Source of the DNA: Chara braunii
Lineage: Eukaryota > Streptophyta > Charophyceae > Charales > Characeae
Assembly: GCA_003427395.1 (NCBI GenBank)
Contig: BFEA01000014.1
Span: 3,112,991-3,157,762 of the forward strand
Length of the DNA stretch: 44,772 nt
Reading direction: 5' to 3'
Shown here in pieces: positions 1 to 10,302 of this stretch. The notes under the pieces were generated by a model. It was not told the origin of the DNA and made no database searches. It was given only the letters and a program-made list of their open reading frames with translations. A program made the position numbers and the translations under genes. The first letter of the stretch is position 1; every line of letters begins with the position of its first letter.

Positions 1-47
<47 letters not shown>

Positions 48-66
48 GCGTGCACACGCTATGGCG

Positions 67-129
<63 letters not shown>
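1..129. repeat. (CT)n microsatellites
   Basis: Two long CT dinucleotide tracts occupy bases 1-44 and 69-129, separated by a short unique piece. The first is cut by the window edge. Apparent Ser-Leu or Arg-Glu reading frames here are only the microsatellite read in frame. Confidence 0.97.
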
Positions 130-132
<3 letters not shown>

Positions 133-365
133 CGTGCGTTCTGTCGTTCACATGAACGTTCGACGCGCAATGCACGACTGTGTCACGTGCGAACGCTCCC
201 CCCGCTATATATCGCCCTACGACGAAACGCGTTTTTTTTTTTTTTCTTTTCTTTTCCGGGACCAAAACCTCCCGGCACGCTCCCCTGAACACCGCCGACA
301 CTCCAGCGCCCTCAGAGGCACCCCCCCAGCCCTGACAGACCCCTGCGCAAACGCGTGAACTGCGT
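130..365. other. intergenic, no gene seen
   Basis: This stretch is non-repetitive apart from a T run around 231-246. I recognise no gene, RNA or transposon end. Overlapping open frames on both strands begin in the adjacent CT repeat and show no family features. Confidence 0.6.
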
Positions 366-459
366 CTAGGGGCGTTCATTGAATGCGCGTTCACATCGTT
401 CAAAAACTGAACGCCAAACGGGCGTTCAATGAACGCCAAAGGCGCGTTCAATAAACGCG
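366..459. mobile_element. small inverted-repeat element, possible DNA-transposon end
   Basis: Within about 90 bp the heptamer GCGTTCA or its complement TGAACGC occurs six times. One pair forms a near-perfect palindrome at 421-437 (8-bp arms, one central base). The outer parts, near 371-390 and 440-458, are themselves imperfect inverted copies. Short subterminal palindromes of this kind are typical of hAT-like MITE ends. No clear target duplication is visible, and the right side abuts the LINE. It may be one end of an element cut by the LINE insertion. Confidence 0.4.
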
Positions 460-520
460 TGGTAACATAGCTCAGAGGGAACAACTTTCTTCGGCCAGAA
501 TAGACATCGAGCAGCAAGGA

Positions 521-1363
521 ATGCATCACCAGATGGGAAGACCCCCAGTGGCAACATCGGCATCAGGAGGAAGACAAGAGGCGACAACTCCGGACATATT
601 GACTCCACGTTCGAGAGCAAATGCCTTAGGCAAGCAAAGGCGCCTAGAAGGCAGCCCATCGGCTTCCTTCCTGAGGAATGACGAATGGATCTCTCCACCA
701 GGATCGAAAAGCTCACAAAATGTGATTGGGGGCATATTGGGTACGAAGACAACAAGGAGAAGAACACCAGTGGCATTGCAAAGAGGTCAAATTCAAGACC
801 TCGAGGTAAGAATCGTACCCCTGTTCTGCACCTATGCCCGCAATAGCTTCTGGATTGTATCCTTCACCAATATGGAAGGAACTCAAGCGCTAGTCAATAT
901 TGCGGTGCCTGAGCAACTGATGCCGTCGTCAATTTTGAGTCTGATTAGAACAGCAATTCGAAACAAATTTCAGTTCCGGTGGATTGGAGATGAACTGATG
1001 GTTAGGTTAATCACAGATCATCCGGATCAACGTGGAAAGAAACTGAAATTCTTCGTTCCGCTTTTTGATGCAAGATTCGAACTTGGACAGCTAGAAGCGT
1101 TGGAAACAGAAGGATTGTGATTGCTTCCGTTTATGTGGTTGGTTGAAAAACGTCGACAAGAGTTAACCAGGGTTAGAATTCCTCTACTGTGTTCCGCGGA
1201 AATTTTGGCTCAGGTGGAAGGAAGGCTGCCTAACTCAAAGAAAATGAACTCACAATTGGTTAAGAATTGTCTCACTTCTCCGTGGGAAGTGATACCTAGT
1301 GAGACCCTGCAACCAACCTCCTGTATCCAACCTTCATCAGGTGGACCGGTAGGGAATGTCTAA
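521..1363 (+). pseudogene. LINE ORF1-like protein, one in-frame stop
   Basis: The first ATG in the open frame is at 521. The frame runs to TAA 1361-1363 with a single internal TGA at 1118-1120, giving about 280 codons. The N-terminal 80 or so residues are polar and low in structure. The part after about residue 95 alternates hydrophobic and charged segments, including a stretch with FRWIGDELMVRL. I see no CCHC knuckle, although many plant L1 ORF1 proteins have one. The assignment comes from position directly upstream of ORF2 and not from a recognised domain. ORF1 proteins bind LINE RNA and help form the RNP. The stop overlaps the ORF2 start by 8 bp. Confidence 0.6.
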
Positions 1364-4300
1364 GTTGAACCTGACCACGTGGAACTTAAGTGGACTTTGT
1401 GATACAACGAGAAGGGATAAACGGAGTAGGTTAAAGACTTGGCTTCATGATAACAAATGTCATATCGCTTGTTTACAGGAAACTAAACTTAACGAAGATA
1501 AGATAAACGAATTGGGCCATTGGTGGGATGGACCACAAATTTGGTCCCCCGCCAAGGGCAACGGAGGTGGCACAACGATTTTGATCCATCGTGATGCCAA
1601 TATAGAAATTATAGATTACTACCCGGATTTATGGGGGAAGTGGTGTTGGGTGAAGTTTGCTAAGGATGATGTGAAATTTGTTGTAGCCTCTATTTATGCC
1701 CCGATTGACCGGCCAGAGGGAACAACATTCTTTGATGAGTTGCTGTATGTAATTCCAGATTGCGATAGGAATGTACTAGCCGCAAATTGGAATACTTCGC
1801 TAGATTCTACTTCTTCCTTTGTATCAAATGCATGCGATAAAGATTCCTTGTTAACCCTGATGAATGAGCTTAATTTAATTGATCCATATCGCCTGACACA
1901 TCCCGACCTGCCAGGGCACACGTGGTTCTCCAATAGCAATGAGAAAACATGTATGATTGTCCGTAGACTGGACTATTTCCTCATTTCTACGCAGCTGTGG
2001 GAGGTAATAAATGAAGTAGAAGAAGTTTTTCACCCTCTCTCTGACCATAAGCCAATGTGCCTATCCCTAAACATTTCAACCCCAAATCGGGGAAAATGAC
2101 TCTTCCGGTTCAATGTACAGAACCTGGAAGATCCAAGATTAGTGGAGTGGATGAGGAATTTCTGGACGTCTTGGGAAACCACGCGCCCAGACTTTCCTTC
2201 TAGAGAACAGTGGTGGAATTCGGGATCGAAATTGTTTTCGAATCTGCTGAATGTGTTTTCTAGACTCATGGCCACACACCGTACTAGAATGGGAGAAGGA
2301 ATCAAGAAAAGGATAATGTACGCTGAGCAGCGCATGGCCGAGCACCCAGTCTCCAACCTGGTTTGGGGGAAGGAAATAGTAAAGTTAAAGAACGAATGGG
2401 AGGAGCTTCAGAAGAGAAATTCAGAAGTTTGGTCGGAAAGACTGATTGTCAAAGGCATAGCAGTTTATGATCGTATGACTTAAGAATTTTTTCAGAAACT
2501 ACTACTGAGACGTTCATTGGTTCCAATGAGTGAACTTCAACACCCCTTCGATTCATCTGCACCAAAAGCCAAAGAACTCACGCACCTATGTGAATATGCA
2601 GTGATCTATTATCAGGACATTTTAACGCCAAGACTGCAAGGAGCGGAAGTGGTAAATAATCTGGATGAGGAGACAGACCATTGGAACAACACGACAGTTA
2701 GAATCTCACAAACGGGTCGGCTCGACTTGGATCGTCCAATTACGACACAGGAAGCATGGGAAGCACTACAGGCTATGGCCAAAGGAAAGGCACCTGGGGA
2801 TGATGGACTCCCGGTGGAACAGTACCTGGCTATTTGGAGCAAGGTGGGGGATAGTTTGGTAGAGATTTATAACGACAGTTTGATGGGGGCAAAGCTAGCA
2901 GAGAATATGCGTCATGGTGTTATATCAATAATGTTTAAAAAAGGGGACCGGGCAGAAATTGGAAATTGGAGGCCGATTTCTGTGCTAAATGTCTTCTATA
3001 AATTGCTAGCGAAAATCCTGGTTAGAAGGCTTGAAAAATATCTCCCATCACTGGTTGTTAACGACCAAGCAGCCTTCGTACAGGGCAGATCCATTTTTGA
3101 CAACATAGTCACCGCTATTGAGACATTGGAGATTGTACAGAATGACTCCCTTAACATAGCAGTTCTGCTGTTGGATTTAGAAAAGGCATATGACAGGGTA
3201 AACTGGTCGTATGTCCTTACAACGCTGAAAGTAATAGGGTTTGGGAAAAACTTATGTAAATGGATTACTGCCATGTACACCCTTTCTACAGCATCAGTGA
3301 TAATTAATGGCCATGTGTCAAAATCCTTCAGTCTTACCCGTTCGTTGCGAGAGGGATGTCCCCTTGCACCGCTATTATTTGCAGTCCAAATGGAAGTATT
3401 ACTGAACAACATTCGTGCCCAAATGCGTATCAAAGGTCTCCAAATAGGTGTATCCCAATGCAAAGTCAAGGCATTGGCAGACGACCTATTTGCGATATCG
3501 GAGAATACAGTGGAATCATTGGGAGCTTTGAAACAGGAGCTCGATGTGTATTTTAATCTCTCGGAGGCTTCGGTTAATTGGCATAAGTCAGCCTATCTGC
3601 TCCCAATGGTGTACACCATTATATGTGAATGGGGAATGAAACGTGTACATGACAATCAATCTGAACGTTTCCTAGGAGTTCAAATATCACTTTTGGACTG
3701 CAATGGAGATCAAGATGATCTTCTACTGTAGAAATCAATGCATCGAATGATGACAGGGGGTAAGGCTCCTCATTTATCGTTTTTCGGCAGGGCATTGGTA
3801 GTAAATGGAGCCCTGTTCACACTGCTCTGGTTCGTGGGAACGGTGAGGGTTCTTGGTAAGCGATTGTACTCTCTAACTAAGAGAAGGGCCGCAAAGTTCA
3901 TTTGGAAACCATATGCCAAGGAGGAAGAGTCTTTTATTTCAAAAGTGGCATGGGAAATGATATGTAACTCTAGATCTAAGGGCGGTCTGGGATTGTTAGA
4001 CCGAGCAAAGCAAAATAATGCGATGCTGGTCAAGTGGTTGATTCGAGCAAGTATGGAAAACCCAGTCCCACATTGGGTGGAAATGGCTGAGTACATCCTT
4101 GCGTCAGAATGAAACTTGGTTAGATCTCACGATGTATGGACGTGTATGATGTTATACTCATTTCAACGCAGACAGATCAAGTCGCCTTTCTTGAAGGCCA
4201 TCATCTCATCGTGGAAAAAACTCAGGCCGGATGTTTGGGTAGAACCAGTGACGAAAGCTGAGATTTTGGCCCAACCACTATTTGAGAATCCGAAAATACG

Positions 4301-5576
4301 CCTACCGGGCCATGATTGGATCAAAGCTGATAGCACCAGCTTTGGTCGCAAATGGATTGAGAAGGGCGTAATGAGAATAAACGATATCTGGGACTCTTTT
4401 CGGAGTACATGGAAGACGGAGCCAGACTTACAAGATTCTTAAGGATAGATGAGGAATGTGGCCAATAAACTTGCTATGCTGATAACGGCCATCCCTCAAC
4501 ACTAGAAGGAACAATTAGAACCGGCTGCGGTTGAGCCCCTGAACACATGGTTTACCTGTAAAGGGGAAGAATCCAGATTGTGAAAGTTAATAGAATACCG
4601 TCCAGATGGAAACAGAGTGTTCCAAGGTTGGGAAAATAAAGACGATAATGTACTGTTGAAATTGGAAGACGATGAACACCCGACAGTGGGCTCTACTTTT
4701 TCTCATATCATAGTGATAGAATCAGTATCATCAGAGGGAGAGCAATTATGCACACTACCATTGGGAGGTGTGCCCGTTGAGTCCCTGAAACTTGATCCAT
4801 GTATGTGGGAATGACTTGCTATGGGCAAAGAGGGCAGCAATGTTCAACTTATGGACTATACACATAAAATTGGATATAAAGCGATTATTCCATCGAAAGA
4901 TCCTCTAGTTGTGACCCGAACTAGATGGCAGGTAATGTTAAATGGTGATCCAAATGAGACTGGAAAAGCACTGGAGAACTGCTGGGCACAACTTAAGTTT
5001 ATTCCGTGCCAACGTCAGGCTTATATTTTGTGGCTGCTTTCAATGCTGGCCACCCCCTCAGCGGTGTGGCTAGCAGAAAGACGGATGGAGGTGGACTTGA
5101 AGTGCCTGAGATGTGAATGGGCGTTCGAGTCGACAATCCATCTTTGGTGGGATTGTCCGGCTTCAGCCAAAATTTAAAAATGGTGGATAAATATTTGGAG
5201 GACCTTACCAGGCCAGGAATTGGAGTGGGACAGAACATGGACGTTGCTTGGGGGTATCCCAGATAAGCTATCCCTCACGAAGGGGTGGGGATACACAACA
5301 CAGCCCACAAGGGCAGTTTTGTGCGCAGTAATTTGGCAGAATAGAAACGATCAGGTTTTCGAGGACAAGCAATGGACCAACGCACAGATTAGAAACACTG
5401 TCAAGCAAAGTCTGAGAAGAGTGATTCAAGCCGATTGGCGGAGGAATGTCGTTAAATCAATCAACAGTGGCAGTGGTAAGCCTTGATTTCGGGAAACATG
5501 GTGCCTTAACAGTTCCTTCGTGGTGATAGACGAAGAAGGGAAGCTATCATTGGCTTCATGGCTATTCAAACAGTAG
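1356..5576 (+). pseudogene. LINE ORF2 polyprotein: endonuclease, reverse transcriptase, Cys/His C-terminus; 11 internal stops
   Basis: A single reading frame can be followed from ATG 1356 to TAG 5574-5576 with no indel. Internal stops lie at 2097, 2481, 3729, 4110, 4440, 4446, 4503, 4581, 4812, 5175 and 5484. The APE-type endonuclease (about 1356-2090) shows TWN, LQETK, IYAP, RLDYFLIS and SDHKP; the usual GDFN is changed to AANWN. The reverse transcriptase (about 2760-3700) shows KAPGDDG, RPISVLN, AAFVQGRSI, LDLEKAYDRV, REGCPLAP and a catalytic ADD preceded by Leu. Then come thumb-like blocks (LSFFGRALV, GGLGLLDRAKQNNAMLVKW) and a CLRC...HLWWDC zf-RVT-like segment near 5100-5160, followed by IWQNRNDQVFE. 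The protein would nick target DNA and copy its own RNA. Confidence 0.93.
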
Positions 5577-6071
5577 GATTAAGTGTTCAACCTGGGTGCT
5601 TGGTTGCTGATAGTCGCAGGAGACTGGCAGCAGGTTCAGTAAGAGGAAGGAGCGCCATGGTAATAATGCCATCCCTCTACGTCGTGTTAGACAAGTGAGG
5701 GAAGCTACTTAGGACAATGCTGGTAGTAGTTGGTAAGGAGTACTGTTAAGAGTAGATATTTGCTGGTTTGTTGTCTGAGTAATTAGAGTTAGGATTGGAG
5801 TTGTTTTTGGACTTGGAGGTTTTGTGGGTATATTTTACACCTTTTTATGTTTCCCCCTTTATTTTGGTTTTGCTATTTCTTTTTCTTCCTTTTCTTTTTT
5901 TCCAGGGTTGGGATGAGTCAGGGCAGAGGTCTAGAATTGGTCATTCTGCTCCTGGACCACAGTGTCCCAAGGCCTGCACCTAAGTTGGGTAATGGTCCCA
6001 GTATTGTTTTTTTTTCATTCCTTCTTCGGGTTGTTGTGGAGGGTTCCCAGCCTCTGTTTTTCATCAGTGAT
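5577..6071 (+). other. LINE 3' UTR
   Basis: This is non-coding sequence between the ORF2 stop and the polyadenylation signal. It is T-rich in the middle (about 5790-5910). No other gene or repeat is recognised. Confidence 0.75.
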
Positions 6072-6118
6072 AATAAAGAGCTGAGTTTTTTTGTGAAAAA
6101 AAAAAAAAAAAAAAAAAA
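6072..6118 (+). terminator. LINE polyadenylation signal and poly(A) tail
   Basis: AATAAA lies at 6072-6077 and 23 consecutive A at 6096-6118, the expected spacing for a reverse-transcribed polyadenylated RNA. This fixes the 3' end and the plus orientation of the LINE. Confidence 0.9.
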
Positions 6119-6136
6119 CTTTTTCGAGAGTGAATC

Positions 6137-6889
6137 TTTTTTTTTTTTTTTTTTTTTTTTTTTGAAAGGCCCTTGTGCAAGGCCTCTATCCCAGCGGTGG
6201 TAAGAGAACCACCAGGATTGAGGCTTTTTGCCTAGTGGGCCGGTCCGTCTATTGATGGGGAGCGTCACCTGCTGGAAACCGGGTCCAGCGTCCCATAAAT
6301 ACATCCTTGAGTACATCAATGCTTGAATGTCATCAATTGGAGCTTTTGGGGCCCTGCCAGCATCGATTGCCCTGGGTCGCAGGGGATTAACTCTGCAGGG
6401 TTGATTTCCTTAGGAAAAGTATTAGTTCTCGGAAGCCTGGGAGAGAAAAAACAGATTGCCATCTTGGGCCCAGGGGGGACCGGGACTCCTGGCTATCTCC
6501 CCGCCTTCCGATCGTCTCCAGCTGACTGTGTCTATTGTCAATCATAACTGTACTTAATAAGTCTGTGCTATGAAAATACTCAGGGATAGATGAGCGGATG
6601 AGCGGATGAATCCAGACGTACTTAGATGATTAGATACCGTCCCACAGACGTTCCTCCAGGGACAGTGGATGGGGGGGGGAAGGGATCATTGAATTCTCCC
6701 ACAGACTTTCCTCAAGGGACAGTGGATGGCGGGGGGGAAGGGATCATTGAATTACTGGGCAGGTCGTAGCGGCTCCCTGAGGTCCACCTTTGTCCATTCA
6801 TGGAACTGCGGCGAATAATCCCTTTCCAATTCTACCCTTTGCCCCCCTCGCAGCCCTGTCGCTTCTTCCCGTTGGTGCTCCGGGTGATT

Positions 6890-6891
<2 letters not shown>
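6137..6891 (-). mobile_element. poly-T-headed retroposon-like segment, unidentified
   Basis: A run of 27 T (6137-6163) begins 18 bases after the LINE tail, so a second retroposed sequence seems to lie tail-to-tail on the minus strand. The body shows no coding domain and no tRNA-like promoter. It contains a GGTGGT/ACCACC hairpin near 6195-6212 and two tandem copies of a 57-bp unit (6640-6696 and 6697-6753) with a G run inside each. It could be a 5'-truncated LINE 3' UTR or a SINE. Confidence 0.4.
6640..6753. repeat. 57-bp tandem duplication
   Basis: Two adjacent copies start TCCCACAGAC at 6640 and 6697 and share GGACAGTGGATG, a G run and AAGGGATCATTGAATT. They differ at several positions, so the duplication is not recent. 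Confidence 0.85.
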
Positions 6892-6934
<43 letters not shown>

Positions 6935-6992
6935 CCCTACAGATCAGGTTCTGTTTAAGTACAGTTGTGACCGGGTGATCTTCTTGTCGTGG
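6892..6992 (-). mobile_element. poly(A) tail and 3' end of a minus-strand LINE (left piece)
   Basis: Forty-three T (6892-6934) followed by 58 bp lead directly to the gypsy 5' LTR. Read on the minus strand this is a poly(A)-tailed 3' end. A minus-strand LINE C-terminal fragment resumes just beyond the gypsy 3' LTR (24210-25050). The simplest reading is one LINE split by the LTR element. The join is inferred from orientation and position. Confidence 0.5.
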
Positions 6993-7735
6993 TGTGACGA
7001 ACTATTTTCTGTAATCGCACGACTTTCTGCACGAAGTGGCTTCGAGGGTTGGGAACTGGTTGGTCGGGTGGAATGCATAGATAGGGGTTGGCCGGACAAG
7101 TTGCATGGATACCCTCGCTTCTTTCTTTTTTTTTGCTGTCGGGACCAGGGTCGCGAAAGTCCCGCGACGACGATTGAGTGACCTCGCCTTAGTGAGCGCG
7201 ATAAATAACGGTTGCCATAGCTTCTTTCTTGTTCTGCTGTGGGAGAAGAAAAATTTGGCGCGATTAGCGCGAGGAAATGTCGTTTTCAAATTTACAACGG
7301 ATGACAGGCTCTTGAAATCGTTTCTTTTAAGCTTTTCGAAATTTCTTTTTGCAAATAGGATTTAGGCTAGGAATTTAGGTGCTCTGAAATCTTGTTGCGC
7401 CTCGCTTCTTGCTCGTGCACCTCTCACCGCAGTGGGAACTGGGCTCTGACTGTATCTCGCCCTTAATCCTGCATGTAACTGTAATTTTTGGCGGGCACGA
7501 TTGTAACTAATACTTCTTCTTCGTGATTCTCTCATGTTTCCCCGCCTTGTTCCCCTTTGTCGTGCATATCTCGTCCTCCACTCTAATTGGCTTAGCGACT
7601 GCATGACCGATCAATGCGTGAAGTGTGGCTGCGTCCCCCACGCCACGGTTTGGCCATGCAGGCGTAGGCACTTCCTTCTCTTCCCCTTCCCCTCACTTAG
7701 GCATAATCCCGGGTTCATCGCGCAAGCATGCACGC

Positions 7736-7742
7736 TATAAAT
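7736..7742 (+). promoter_or_regulatory. LTR TATA box
   Basis: TATAAAT lies in CACGCTATAAATTTCGCAAG, and the same context is conserved in the 3' LTR (18990-18996). That would place U3/R roughly 750 bp into the LTR. The transcription start is not demonstrated. Confidence 0.5.
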
Positions 7743-9069
7743 TTCGCAAGCACGATTAGTTTGCTCTCTCATAATTTGAAAGTTAGCGCGGTAAGTGAGG
7801 ATCGGCTAACAAGTAAGTGAGAAGATAAGTAGAAGTGAGTCGGGCGACGTGACGAGCTGGTGCCAGGTAGGCGGGGTTGACGTGCAGGCCACAACGGACT
7901 GTGACATACGGGCGAACTTGGCTTGCGTACTCGGACTAAGCGGGGTGATGACTTGGTGTTGGTGCAAGGCGACGGACTGCCCGCAACGGAGATGATGTAG
8001 CGTGGAGAAAAGAGAGAGAGAGAGAGAGATGGGTGTGTGGGATGATGCCTTTCTCTAACCCTCTGTATAAATTTTGATTTCAACCTTGGTCGATCTTGTT
8101 ACGGCCGTTTCGGATCTTCTTGCGAATCATTTTGGATTTTCTGCTTATGGTGTGTGTGGAATGAACTCGCGCGCTTCCCTCACCCCTCCTTGCGCAATCC
8201 GTGGATGACCAGTTTAGCTCAAATTTCGTCACTTTCTAGTCCTTATTATGCGCTCGGGTTGGATGCGTTCCCCGTGCATATTACGGAATTGCCAACCTTT
8301 GGATCTTGTGTGTGGGATGGTGTCCTTCTTTTTCTTGTTTATGTAGTCTCGATAAGTGTCGTCAGTCCTCTTTTACTCATTTTCTTAGAGGTCGGTTTGA
8401 TTTTCTCTCCCCCCCCCCCCCTTTACTCCTGTTTCATTACAGTATGGTGAGATCGTCACGATGATTGTCTGCGCGTGACCCCGGTGAACTTGGGTTATGA
8501 TGACGTAGGCCTCCTCGGTGACAAGGCTTGATACACAAACCTTTGTCGATCTGTCGTTTATGCTTTTTTGGAGATTCGCACGGCCCTCGAGTTTGATTGC
8601 TGCATGAGTCCGGTTTATGCCTGAGTATGCATGTCAGTTTTATGTCCCCTTTTGGACAGAAAGGAGAATCAAACGAACACTCGGCGGTCCCGGCTGATGT
8701 ATGCTCTGGTGGATAAGTGGATGGCTGATTCAAATGTGTGATTGCCCGCTGATTGCCTTTCTAATGTTTGTTTCTTGACACGCGCACGCGCTAGCACGGT
8801 GACGGATCAAACGATCTCTCGACCAAAGGGATAGCTAGTAAATCCAATCCAACTGATCGCAAACGCGGTCTCGTGCAGATGCGTGCAGGCTCGATCAAAA
8901 TGAGCATCGCCTACACGCGGTTCTACAAAACCCACGCTCGAGTCCATGTCTAAACACGCAAAATTTCGATAGCATGGATGATGAGACTCCCTTCCACGTC
9001 ACCGATCGTGAAAGTTTGAGACACCGACGGTTCCGAGAATACTAGGAGTATGCCTGTCTTCTCGCACTA

Positions 9070-9467
9070 CCCTGCCCCTGCGTAGCATCGCGCTCGGGCT
9101 TGGTGACCGAACCCGAACGCTCGGTATCGAGCCCGAACCTGACCCAAAATTGACCGAGCCCGAACATTTTTATTTTTTTTTATTTTTTTATTTATTTTTT
9201 ATATATATAGGGGTTGGGGGGCCCTGGGGGGCATCGCTCATGACTCCTAAACATACACACACACACACACCATACACACGCAACCCTCGACATCCCACAA
9301 ACACCCCACAAACACCCCACACACCACACACACATGAGGACGCGCTCGACATCCCTCTAATTTGCGCTCGGCCGAACATGTTCGGTTCGCGTTCGGTCGA
9401 GCGCCCGAACACGTCCGGCTGCTTGGTGGGGCGCCAAACATGTTCGGTGTGCTACATAGCCCTGCCT
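9070..9467. mobile_element. hAT-like MITE with 8-bp target duplication
   Basis: The element is 9078-9459 (382 bp). It is flanked by CCCTGCCC (9070-9077) and CCCTGCCT (9460-9467), an 8-bp duplication with one mismatch. Terminal inverted repeats are CTGCGTAGCA and, read inward from the right, CTATGTAGCA. Subterminal regions are rich in CCGAAC/GTTCGG, including the 14-bp palindrome CCGAACATGTTCGG at 9372-9385. The 3' LTR has the unoccupied site near 20457-20475. Eight-bp duplications are characteristic of hAT elements. There is no transposase, so it is non-autonomous. T-rich and CA-rich stretches fill the centre. Confidence 0.8.
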
Positions 9468-10142
9468 CAACCCTTCAAAATTCCCCTTTCGGACGGGAAA
9501 CGAACGTGTCTGTGAGTGGGACATTGAACGGGCCTTAAGCGCGATCCCTTTTCCCTCCCAGTTCCCCAGCTCATACGTAAGCCATGTCATCGCCGAACCC
9601 GGTGTCGTCATCCTTGGGACAGACTTCGCTCCCTACCGCCTCGTGTTGCCTTTTCATTGCCTGACGGCGGCCCCGTGGCACGTGCTTGCCCCCTACTGGC
9701 CTCGAACCCCGTGCTCCGAGTGCCAGCAGGACAGTGAGTACTGAGCCACGGGGTTCGTTCGACGAACCAGGACTGAGGCCGAACAGCAAGCACACAGCCT
9801 GCGCCTGAGGCCCGCTTCGTCCGACTCGGAGGCTTATCACGAGCGACGTTGGCGATTGGTCAGGGAACATGACACACACAGCGTTCCACCAGTGCACCAC
9901 ATCCGAGCTCGGCCTCGACAGCGAAGCTCGCGGAGATGCCAATGACATCCCCCAAGGCATAAAAGTCGGATGCGATTCGTGCTTGCTATCTTGCATAATT
10001 GTTCCTAAGGCTTGCCAAAGGAGATTTCAGTTTTGACCTGGAACTCCACCCCCCCACTATCCTAAAATCCTTCGTACACCCCTTTTTCGCACTTTCGGGC
10101 CCCCATCCCACTCCGATCAGGAAGTCGCGCTGGGTGTGAGGT

Positions 10143-10156
10143 TGGTATCGGAGTCG
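10143..10156 (+). promoter_or_regulatory. primer-binding site, initiator tRNA-Met
   Basis: TGGTATCGGAGTC immediately follows the 5' LTR. The standard plant PBS complementary to the 3' end of tRNA-iMet is TGGTATCAGAGCC, so 11 of 13 bases match. Minus-strand DNA synthesis would be primed here. Confidence 0.88.
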
Positions 10157-10302
10157 ACACGTGGCAAGCTCGCTGGGTGACAGGCAGATAGGCCCACTAG
10201 TTAAGCGACTTGGCGAACCGAGGGCGACCTAGGCAAAGGAACGCGCCTAGACGCGACCCAATATTGACCCGGAGTAGGTCGGCGGGTCGACGGGCCTCCA
10301 AC

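Larger units (their letters stand above)
455..6118 (+). mobile_element. L1-type non-LTR retrotransposon (LINE), degenerate
   Basis: The element has the order ORF1, ORF2 (APE endonuclease, reverse transcriptase, C-terminal Cys/His region), 3' UTR, AATAAA and poly(A), which is the plant L1 plan. The 3' end is firm because the sequence runs into 23 A at 6096-6118. The 5' boundary is uncertain: the ORF1 frame is closed by a TAA near 451-453 and the GCGTTCA-rich element ends there. I could not find a target-site duplication matching the bases after the tail. The coding frames hold 12 premature stops but no frameshift, so the copy is inactive yet colinear. Confidence 0.92.
6993..10142 (+). repeat. 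5' LTR of the Ty3/gypsy element
   Basis: The sequence matches 18255-20958 plus 24033-24209 almost throughout. It is 3150 bp, or about 2760 bp without the nested MITE. It ends directly at the tRNA-iMet PBS. A short (AG)n tract lies at 8011-8028. A piece of about 45 bp near 7910-7958 is missing from the 3' LTR. Confidence 0.93.

Noticed and set aside
1356-5576. Alternative genetic code as explanation for LINE stops
   Set aside because: All three stop codons occur in frame, and the nearby gypsy element also has frameshifts. Mutation is simpler.
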